Positions 1-4,692 of a DNA stretch of 6,828 bases are shown piece after piece; the first letter of the stretch is position 1; every line of letters starts with the position of its first letter. The notes under the pieces are model-generated. The model did not search any database. It was not told where the DNA came from and saw only the letters and a list, made by a program, of their open reading frames with translations. Origin of the DNA: Planctomycetaceae bacterium (GTDB lineage: Bacteria > Planctomycetota > Phycisphaerae > Phycisphaerales > SM1A02); NCBI GenBank assembly GCA_027488415.1, contig JAIYBS010000318.1, positions 1 through 6,828 on the forward strand, read 5' to 3'. The position numbers and the translations under genes were made by a program.

Positions 1-441
1 CGCGGCGACCGCTGCGCCGCCTTCGTCGAGGAGCGTCAGCTCGTTGCCCTTGATGCGGAACGAGCGGCACCGCTCGAGCGCGTCGAGGAAGGCGCGCTCG
101 AGCTCCATCCGTTCGGGCGGCCCGGCCATCCGCGTGGCGCCGAGCCTCGAGAAGCGCATCGAGTCGCGTTCGAAGTCGACGGTCCCGAAGTAGCGGTTGA
201 CGCCGGCGCTGCCGTTCGCCCGGTCCGGCAGCGAGACGACGAGCGTCGGATGCGGCCCCTCGGGCATTGCGTGCCCGGCGAGCGCCGTGCATCCCCATTC
301 GGTGGACGTGAGGGGCGCGTCGGCGGTCGCCCGGGCGCCGGCTCCGTGCGGGCTCGACTGGCACGAGCCTCCGGCAAGGAGCGTGGCGGCCGCCAGGGCG
401 GCGAGGGCGATTGCCGGGCGGAAGGCTGTGCTGCTTCGCAT
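1..441 (-). CDS. META/HslJ-domain putative lipoprotein, C-terminus cut by window edge
   Basis: The reading frame starts at ATG 441 and stays open for 147 codons to the window edge, so only the last few residues are probably missing (HslJ-type proteins are about 140 residues). Residues 1-26 look like a signal peptide: Arg2, then a hydrophobic Ala/Leu stretch ending LLAGGS before Cys27. The lipobox is imperfect (GGSC rather than LAGC), so lipid attachment is likely but not certain. From about residue 50 the protein follows the META (DUF306/HslJ) pattern: a start-of-domain Trp (TEWGCTAL), GVNRYFG, then GATRMAGPPERMELERAF and a closing NELTLLDEGG strand. In most family members the two segments read GCNxY and MACP; here both cysteines are replaced (Val and Gly). 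Other cysteines lie at WGC and ERCRS. META proteins are envelope proteins linked to heat and antibiotic stress, and their biochemical role is poorly known. The gene diverges from the OsmC-family gene and has no clear Shine-Dalgarno sequence. Confidence 0.8.
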   Translation of the reverse strand, partial: MRSSTAFRPAIALAALAAATLLAGGSCQSSPHGAGARATADAPLTSTEWGCTALAGHAMPEGPHPTLVVSLPDRANGSAGVNRYFGTVDFERDSMRFSRLGATRMAGPPERMELERAFLDALERCRSFRIKGNELTLLDEGGAAVAA

Positions 442-449
442 GGCCGCCG

Positions 450-455
450 AGAATA
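450..455 (-). promoter_or_regulatory. Candidate -10 element of the META lipoprotein gene (leaderless)
   Basis: On the minus strand TATTCT is followed by 8 nt and then ATG 441. This spacing would place the transcription start at or next to the start codon. No Shine-Dalgarno sequence and no convincing -35 hexamer was seen. The call rests on motif and spacing only, supported by the same arrangement at other genes here. Confidence 0.4.
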
Positions 456-470
456 TCCGCCGCGGTGCAG

Positions 471-476
471 TACCTT
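471..476 (+). promoter_or_regulatory. Candidate -10 element of the OsmC-family gene
   Basis: TACCTT ends 16 nt before ATG 493. Initiation about 7 nt downstream would give a very short leader that still holds the GGAGGA ribosome binding site. It lies 15 nt from the oppositely directed TATTCT at 450-455, so the two divergent promoters would share one short intergenic region. Confidence 0.35.
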
Positions 477-482
477 CCGCGC

Positions 483-488
483 GGAGGA
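483..488 (+). promoter_or_regulatory. Shine-Dalgarno sequence fixing the OsmC-family start
   Basis: GGAGGA lies 4 nt before ATG 493. It selects this ATG over upstream in-frame starts in the same open frame, and 493 is also where similarity to the OsmC family begins. Confidence 0.75.
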
Positions 489-492
489 ACCG

Positions 493-903
493 ATGGTCGA
501 GATCACCGCCCGTTACGAAGGAAACCTGCGCTGCTCGCTCACGCACGGCCCGTCCGGCACCGTCATCGAGACGGACGCGCCCGTCGACAACCACGGCAAG
601 GGCGAGCGCTTCTCGCCGACCGACCTCGTCGCGGCGGCGCTGCCGGCATGCATGATGACGATCATCGGCATCGTCGCCGAGCGCCACGGGCTCGACGTGC
701 GGGGCATGACGGCCTCGGTCGGCAAGGAGATGAGCGCCGCGCCGCCGCGGCGGATCGCCCGGCTGCCGGTGCGCATCGAGATCCCGCTTCCCGCGGATCA
801 CCCGCAGCGCGCGATGCTCGAGAACGCGGCGCACACCTGCCCGGTGCACAAGAGCCTGGGTGCGGACGTGGAGTCGCCGATCGAGTTCGTCTGGAAAATG
901 TAG
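493..903 (+). CDS. OsmC/Ohr-family peroxidase-like protein
   Basis: This 136-residue protein has the normal length for an OsmC/Ohr-family thiol peroxidase, which reduces organic or inorganic hydroperoxides with a pair of reactive cysteines at a dimer interface in the cytoplasm. The segment GKGERFSPTDLVAAALPACM (residues 35-54) is the family's central helix with the candidate peroxidatic Cys53. HTCPVHKSL (114-122) carries the resolving Cys116. The family usually has LGSCM where this protein has LPACM, a small deviation. The N-terminus (ARYEGNLRC, then THGPSGTVIETDAP) matches the beta-hairpin start of the subgroup often annotated simply as OsmC family protein, so the true substrate is unknown. 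The start is set by GGAGGA at 483-488. The gene ends 13 nt before the stop of the convergent oxidoreductase gene, and I see no hairpin terminator between them. Confidence 0.93.
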   Translation: MVEITARYEGNLRCSLTHGPSGTVIETDAPVDNHGKGERFSPTDLVAAALPACMMTIIGIVAERHGLDVRGMTASVGKEMSAAPPRRIARLPVRIEIPLPADHPQRAMLENAAHTCPVHKSLGADVESPIEFVWKM

Positions 904-916
904 CCCGGCTGCACTT

Positions 917-2299
917 TCACGCCGACGGCAGCTCGAAGCCCTTGCGGTACTCGCGCCGCACGATCGACTTCGTCGCCTCGTCGTCGCCGAGGAACGAGTT
1001 CGTCGCGCGGTCCCAGCGCAGCTCGCGGCCGGGGAATCGCGCGGCCCGGCAGCAGAGCAGGCCGGCCTCCGCCATGCCCGCACCCGCGCTGAACGGGGTC
1101 TGCACGAACGCGCCGGGCTTGCCGACGATGCGGTCGACCCACGAGTGCCAGTGGTTGCGCGCCCGCACCTCGCCCTGGCCGGGGATGCTCTTCCAGTCGA
1201 CCGGCTTGCCGCCGCGCCACACCTGGATCGCGCCCTCCGGCTCGACGAGCAGCACGCCGTCCTCGCAGACGACGAGCGTGCCGGTGCCCGGCCACGCGCC
1301 TGCCGGCAGGCCGAGCGACGCGCGCGACGGCGCCTGGCTCTTGTCGCAGTAGTGCACCACGAAGCGGTCGCGCGCGAATCGGTCGCCCGCCGCCGGGTAG
1401 GTGAGCGTCGAGTGCACGTGCTGCGCGTGGTAGAAGTCGCTCGGGCTCCGCGTCTGCGACACCACCGCCACGGGCGAGGGCAGGTCGTACGCGAAGTAGA
1501 GGACGTCCAGCAGGTGCGTGCACCAGTCGCCGAGCTGCCCGGTGCCGTAGTCCCAGCTCGAGCGCCAGCGCAGGCCGACGAGTCCCTCGCGGCAGGGCGC
1601 GTCCTGGGCCGCGCCGAGCCACAGCTGCCAGTCGACGTTCGCCGGGGGCGCGATCGGCTCCGACAGCCCGCCGTACCAGAAGTACCCGTCGCCCGTGTCG
1701 CCGGGACCCGAGATCCAGACGTGCGCCTCGATGGCCTTGCCGAGCAGGCCGCGCCGCAGGATGTCGACCGCGTGCTGGCGCCCCTCGGGTCCCATGCGCT
1801 GGTTGCCGACCTGCGTGACGAGCTGCGGCCGCGCGTTCGCGGCACCGAGGATCGCCGAGACCTCCGACAGCTGCTGCACGAGCGGCTTCTGCCCGTAGAC
1901 GTGCTTTCCCGCGGCGAGCGCGGTCATCATGATCAGCGCGTGGTTGTGGTCCGGCGTGCAGACCACCACGGCGTCGAACTTGCCAGCGTGGCGGTCGAAC
2001 GCCTCGCGGAAGTCGCGGCAGGTGAAGGCCTCGGGGTGCTCGGCGGACACCTGCTTGAGCGCGTCGGAGTCGACGTCGCACAGGCCAGTGAACACGACGT
2101 CCGGATGCTGCCTGAGCTCGTGCCGGTCGGCGGGCGCGATGCTCCCGCCGACGCCGACCTGCAGGACCTGCAGCTTGCCGAGCTTGCCGCGGAACGGCCG
2201 TCGCGCGGGCATCCCGGCGAGCGAGGCGAGCGCGGGCGCCGCGAGCGTGGCACCGGCGGCGAGCGCGCCGCTCGCGATCAGCGTCCGTCGGTCGATCAT
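917..2299 (-). CDS. Tat-exported Gfo/Idh/MocA-family oxidoreductase
   Basis: This 460-residue protein starts with a twin-arginine signal: DRRTLIAS at residues 3-10, then an Ala-rich hydrophobic stretch and a likely cleavage site after APALA (Ala25). The mature protein has the Rossmann NAD(P) domain of the Gfo/Idh/MocA family: VGVGG (48-52), CDVD (74-77), TPDHNH (115-120) and KHVYGQKPL (132-140). The usual EKP is QKP here, with catalytic-type Lys138. The second domain contains WDYGTGQLGDWCTHLLD (249-265), giving Asp258 and His262, the expected partners of the lysine. Family members oxidise, reduce or epimerise sugars and related polyols; the substrate cannot be told from sequence. Export of a pyridine-nucleotide enzyme has a precedent in Zymomonas glucose-fructose oxidoreductase, which crosses the membrane by Tat with its cofactor bound. 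The gene overlaps the upstream epimerase gene by 4 bases (ATGA), implying translational coupling, and it has its own ribosome binding site. Confidence 0.92.
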   Translation of the reverse strand: MIDRRTLIASGALAAGATLAAPALASLAGMPARRPFRGKLGKLQVLQVGVGGSIAPADRHELRQHPDVVFTGLCDVDSDALKQVSAEHPEAFTCRDFREAFDRHAGKFDAVVVCTPDHNHALIMMTALAAGKHVYGQKPLVQQLSEVSAILGAANARPQLVTQVGNQRMGPEGRQHAVDILRRGLLGKAIEAHVWISGPGDTGDGYFWYGGLSEPIAPPANVDWQLWLGAAQDAPCREGLVGLRWRSSWDYGTGQLGDWCTHLLDVLYFAYDLPSPVAVVSQTRSPSDFYHAQHVHSTLTYPAAGDRFARDRFVVHYCDKSQAPSRASLGLPAGAWPGTGTLVVCEDGVLLVEPEGAIQVWRGGKPVDWKSIPGQGEVRARNHWHSWVDRIVGKPGAFVQTPFSAGAGMAEAGLLCCRAARFPGRELRWDRATNSFLGDDEATKSIVRREYRKGFELPSA

Positions 2300-3390
2300 C
2301 GCTTCTCCTCGGTGCTCCGGCTCGTCCACGCCTTGAGGAGCTCCTGCTCCCGCTCGCGCGGGATGCCCGGCGCGCGGCCCGAGCCCCACGCGAAGTCCGC
2401 GGGACGCTCGGCCTTCGTCTTCGCGAAGTCCTCGATCGTGTCGCGCGCGGTGTCCGCGAGCGGCCGGCACCGGAGCCCGTGGGCGAATGCCTTCGAGCAG
2501 TTGGCGCGTCCGGCACCGGCGGTCTCGGGTGCCTGCGGGATCCAGAGCGGCAGGCCCATCCACGGGGCGACCTGGTTCTCCATGAGCCACTGCTCGTCGG
2601 CCCACTCGAAGCGGACCGGCACGCTCACCGCGGCCTTGATGCCGTACAGCATCTCCTCCATGGTGAGCGTCCCCTGCGGGCCGTTCGCGATGAACGTCCC
2701 CTCGTGCCCGTCCTCGACGAGCTTCAGCATGAACGCGGCGAGGTCGCGCACGTCGATGAACTGCACCCACTGCTCGCTCGGCTTCGGCGCGCGCGGCGCG
2801 AGGACGGTCCCGCCCTCGGCGATCCGCACCGGCCAGTACGAGAACCGCAGGCTGTCGTCGCCGGGGCCGACGATGAGCCCGGGACGAACGATGCACGCCT
2901 TGCCGGGGCATGCCTTCTCGGCGGCCTGCTCGCAGAGGGCCTTCAGCGGTCCGTACGTCTCGCCGGTGATCTTCTCGATGGTCGGGTCCGCGATCGTGCT
3001 CACGGGGGTGGACTCGTCGGGCGCGATGGAGTTGTCCATCCACACCGAGACGGTGGACACGAGCTGGTACATCGTGGCCACCGGCGCCAGCAGCTCGGCG
3101 GACGCCGTCGTGATGCGCGGGAAGTACGACGAATTGTCGATCACCGCGTCGAAGCGGCGGCCCTCGGCCTTCATCGACGCGACCAGCGCCTCGAGCGACT
3201 TCAGCCCTTCGCCCTTCTTCGGGTCCCGGTCGCCCTTGAGCTGGACGATCGCCTTGTAGCGGTCGCCGGCGAACAGGTTCGGTGCGGTCTTGCCCCGGTT
3301 GAAGACGGTGATCGACCATCCCTTGTCGATCGCCTGCTCCACCAAGTGGGGGCCGAGGAATCCGGTGCCGCCGAGGATCAGGATGTTCAT
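2296..3390 (-). CDS. NAD-dependent epimerase/dehydratase (extended SDR)
   Basis: This 364-residue cytoplasmic protein begins directly with a Rossmann strand and the nucleotide-binding loop GGTGFLG (residues 7-13). FNRGKT (30-35), a Gly-Asp-Arg turn at 53-55 and DNSSYFP (85-91) follow. The active-site set is present: Ser112/Thr113 in LVSTVSVW, and Tyr146 and Lys150 in YGPLK (YxxxK). VRPGLIVGPGD and FIDVRDLAAF are typical of the epimerase/CSP41-like branch, whose members are often given over-specific names such as hydroxyisoflavone reductase. The substrate is unknown, and a nucleotide-linked or free sugar is the safe guess. The frame is open further upstream, but that part reads through the terminator and hairpin repeats, so ATG 3390 is chosen. 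There is no Shine-Dalgarno sequence, and a TAGCCT hexamer stands 7 nt before the ATG. It is the first gene of a two-gene operon with the exported oxidoreductase, so the two may act on related compounds on either side of the membrane (inference). Confidence 0.9.
   Translation of the reverse strand: MNILILGGTGFLGPHLVEQAIDKGWSITVFNRGKTAPNLFAGDRYKAIVQLKGDRDPKKGEGLKSLEALVASMKAEGRRFDAVIDNSSYFPRITTASAELLAPVATMYQLVSTVSVWMDNSIAPDESTPVSTIADPTIEKITGETYGPLKALCEQAAEKACPGKACIVRPGLIVGPGDDSLRFSYWPVRIAEGGTVLAPRAPKPSEQWVQFIDVRDLAAFMLKLVEDGHEGTFIANGPQGTLTMEEMLYGIKAAVSVPVRFEWADEQWLMENQVAPWMGLPLWIPQAPETAGAGRANCSKAFAHGLRCRPLADTARDTIEDFAKTKAERPADFAWGSGRAPGIPREREQELLKAWTSRSTEEKR
2305..2310 (-). promoter_or_regulatory. 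Shine-Dalgarno sequence of the oxidoreductase gene
   Basis: GAGGAG on the minus strand lies 5 nt before ATG 2299, inside the 3' end of the epimerase coding region. It supports this start and re-initiation at the ATGA overlap. Confidence 0.75.
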
Positions 3391-3397
3391 GGCGCGA

Positions 3398-3403
3398 AGG
3401 CTA
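3398..3403 (-). promoter_or_regulatory. Candidate -10 element of the epimerase-oxidoreductase operon (leaderless)
   Basis: Minus-strand TAGCCT is followed by 7 nt and ATG 3390. It lies downstream of the intrinsic terminator at 3444-3475, so the operon could be transcribed independently of the RNA that ends there. No -35 hexamer is evident. Confidence 0.4.
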
Positions 3404-3443
3404 CCGGGCACGGCGGGAGGGCCGTCCGCGGGCCGCGAGCGCC

Positions 3444-3475
3444 AAAAAAGAAGTCGGCCTCGATCTCTCGAGGCC
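3444..3475 (-). terminator. Intrinsic (Rho-independent) terminator, leftward
   Basis: Read on the minus strand, GGCCTCGA (3475-3468) pairs perfectly with TCGAGGCC (3463-3456) around a GAGA tetraloop (GNRA type). GAC and then TTCTTTTTT (3452-3444) follow. The 8-bp GC-rich stem and U-tract are textbook. On the plus strand no T-run follows the hairpin, so it works leftward only. No minus-strand protein gene ends here; what lies just upstream is the hairpin array, so the terminator most likely ends that transcript. Confidence 0.85.
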
Positions 3476-3496
3476 ACACTCCTGCGTTTGCCCGTT

Positions 3497-3680
3497 GCTC
3501 GGTTCCCGTCGAGCGTCAGGCGGCGTTTCCGGTCGTCTCCGAGTTTCCCGTTCGGAGCCTTCCGGGTTGTCGCTCGTCTGCCGGTTTCCCGTCGGCATCG
3601 GAGCTCGCATCTCGATTCGTCGGACCGGTTTCCCGTCGGTCGTCCGAACATCAGTCTCGTTGGCCGGTTTCCCGTCGGCC
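3497..3680 (-). repeat. Five-copy hairpin repeat, loop ACGGGAAAC, spaced about 40 nt
   Basis: In minus-strand order the copies occupy 3680-3662, 3641-3623, 3597-3579, 3557-3537 and 3514-3497. Stems are 5, 5, 5, 6 and 5 bp, all perfectly paired. Loops are 9 nt in the first four and 8 nt (ACGGGAAC) in the last. The linkers between copies are 20, 25, 21 and 22 nt, with 21 nt more before the terminator, and are not similar overall, although each begins with an ACGA- or ACGG-like tetramer within its first few bases. Because the periods (39, 44, 41, 41) are mostly not multiples of three, the repeats fall in different reading frames, which argues against coding. Confidence 0.85.
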
Positions 3681-3697
3681 GTCTCGACTGCCCCCGT

Positions 3698-3724
3698 CGC
3701 CAATACAAACGGGAACCCGTGGCG
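3698..3724 (-). other. Sixth, divergent hairpin carrying the complement of the conserved loop
   Basis: On the minus strand CGCCA (3724-3720) and TGGCG (3702-3698) form a 5-bp stem around a 17-nt loop. That loop contains GTTCCCGT (3716-3709), the exact reverse complement of the 8-nt loop ACGGGAAC of the last array copy and a near complement of the other four. Its centre (3711) falls 40 nt upstream of the first array hairpin, in phase with the array. If transcribed it could make a loop-loop contact with the array; if not, it may mark an inverted, decayed copy. Confidence 0.45.
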
Positions 3725-3830
3725 CGACCCATCACCGCGGGAAGAAAATTCGCCAGGAAGTCGCCAGAGTCCGCGATAACGGCGCCTGGAAGGGCCTGGA
3801 GGGGGATCCCGCCGCGATTTTGCCCACGGG

Positions 3831-3836
3831 TACCCT
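3831..3836 (+). promoter_or_regulatory. Candidate -10 element of the ABC ATPase gene (leaderless)
   Basis: TACCCT is followed by 6 nt and ATG 3843. No Shine-Dalgarno sequence precedes the start, and no -35 hexamer is evident at the usual distance. Between 3725 and 3830 I see nothing else beyond a short GCCTGGA direct repeat (3784-3790 and 3794-3800). Confidence 0.4.
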
Positions 3837-3842
3837 CACGAA

Positions 3843-4688
3843 ATGCCCGCCAGCGCCCCCACGGAAGTCGTCATCCGGGACCTCCACAAGTCGTTCTCCG
3901 GGAAGGCTGTCCTTCAGGGGGTGAACCTTGAGATCCGGTCGGGCGAGCTGCTGGCCGTGGTCGGCGGCTCGGGCTGCGGCAAGACCGTGCTCCTCAAGCT
4001 GATCATGGGCCACTACCCCGCCGACTCGGGCACCGTGCTCGTGGCGGACCACGAGTCGTCCTTCGATGCGTCCGGCGCGCCGCCGCTCGTCGACATGTCG
4101 ACCGCCGACGAGCGGACGCTCGACCGCATCCGAATGCACTGGGCGATCGTCTTCCAGCGGAACGCGCTCGTGAGCGGCGACGTGTTCGAGAACCTCGCCG
4201 TGCTTCCCCGTGAGGTGAAGGGGATGTCCGACGCCGAGATCCTGCCGATCGCGCGCAAGGCGCTCGAGGACGTCGGGCTCGATCCGGACGCGGTGATGCA
4301 CCGCGATCGCGAGGAGCTCTCCGGCGGCATGGCCAAGCGCGTCGCCGTAGCCCGCGCGGTGGTGATGGACCCCGTGATCATCATGTACGACGAGCCGACC
4401 GCCGGCCTCGACCCCGAGATGTCCGCGCAGATCCAGGAGCTCATCGGCACCACGCACCGCGCGCAGCCGTCGTTCGTCGCGAACGGAAACGGCGTGCGGC
4501 GCACGAGCATCGTCGTCACGCACGACACCGAGCTGCTGCGCCGCCTCAGGCCGCGCGTCGTGATGCTCCACGGCGGGAAGGTGCTCTTCGACGGGACGTT
4601 CGAGGAGTTCACCCGCAGCGAGGACGCGCACGTTCGGCCGTACCTCGCGCAGATGCCGGGGATCCACGCCGACGGCACGCGCGAGTGA
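3843..4688 (+). CDS. Mla-type (MlaF-like) ABC transporter ATP-binding protein
   Basis: This 281-residue cytoplasmic ATPase has all the ABC motifs: Walker A GGSGCGKT (41-48), Q-loop Gln105 in IVFQRNAL, signature LSGGM (159-163), Walker B IIMYDEP (179-185, with Asp183 and Glu184), D-loop AGLDP (187-191) and H-loop His227 in VVTHD. FQxxALxxxxxVFENLAxxxRE and LSGGMxKRVAxARA are the pattern of the MlaF/Mkl group, which powers MlaE permeases moving phospholipids or other lipids to or from the outer membrane. Two stretches look longer than usual: about residues 73-99 before the Q-loop and about 205-220 (RAQPSFVANGNGVRR region) before the H-loop. No MlaE permease or MCE/MlaD substrate-binding gene adjoins it; both neighbours are on the other strand, so the gene is monocistronic and its partners must be encoded elsewhere. 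It ends 4 nt before the stop of the convergent antiporter gene. Confidence 0.9.
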   Translation: MPASAPTEVVIRDLHKSFSGKAVLQGVNLEIRSGELLAVVGGSGCGKTVLLKLIMGHYPADSGTVLVADHESSFDASGAPPLVDMSTADERTLDRIRMHWAIVFQRNALVSGDVFENLAVLPREVKGMSDAEILPIARKALEDVGLDPDAVMHRDREELSGGMAKRVAVARAVVMDPVIIMYDEPTAGLDPEMSAQIQELIGTTHRAQPSFVANGNGVRRTSIVVTHDTELLRRLRPRVVMLHGGKVLFDGTFEEFTRSEDAHVRPYLAQMPGIHADGTRE

Positions 4689-4692
4689 CTCG

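Larger units (their letters stand above)
3444..3724 (-). ncRNA. Candidate multi-hairpin small RNA (CsrB/Rsm-like architecture)
   Basis: The minus strand encodes five stem-loops and an intrinsic terminator with centres about 40 nt apart (3671, 3632, 3588, 3547, 3505.5, and the terminator at 3465.5). The five loops are ACGGGAAAC, with one lacking an A, while the stems differ by compensatory changes: arms GGCCG/CGGCC, GACCG/CGGTC, TGCCG/CGGCA, CTCCGA/TCGGAG and GCTCG/CGAGC. A fixed loop on changing but still paired stems is the signature of a selected RNA, not of a DNA-binding site or a protein. Every loop contains GGGA, and linkers add further GGA motifs, which resembles the CsrB/RsmZ RNAs that titrate the translational regulator CsrA/RsmA. 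The loop is also similar to the AYGGAY loops of the TwoAYGGAY motif. Binding by CsrA is inference; another RNA-binding protein is possible. The 5' end is unknown: I set it to include the hairpin at 3698-3724, and the best -10-like hexamer nearby (TGTATT, 3707-3702) is weak and would put the start near 3695. An alternative is a leader or attenuator for the epimerase operon. Confidence 0.65.

Noticed and set aside
250..492. N-terminal extension of the OsmC-family protein from an upstream in-frame ATG
   Set aside because: The extension overlaps the META lipoprotein gene on the other strand, lacks family similarity, and GGAGGA at 483-488 points to ATG 493.
860..3259. Very long plus-strand open frame opposite the oxidoreductase and epimerase
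   Set aside because: It is the antisense shadow expected in GC-rich DNA, Arg/Ala/Val-rich with no recognisable domain, whereas the minus strand carries full catalytic motifs.
3497..3680. CRISPR array
   Set aside because: Only the loop and a few flanking bases are constant; stem arms differ in every copy, unit spacing varies and there are no cas genes.
3683..3700. Sigma-54 promoter for the small RNA (minus-strand TGG...GGGCA)
   Set aside because: The GG and GC doublets are separated by 8 nt rather than the required 10.
3401..3703. A 100-codon minus-strand open frame with DGKP-like repeats across the hairpin array
   Set aside because: Repeat periods (39, 44, 41, 41) shift the frame between copies, the frame runs through the terminator hairpin and its T-tract, and there is no ribosome binding site. 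Conservation is in loop bases and stem pairing, not in codons.
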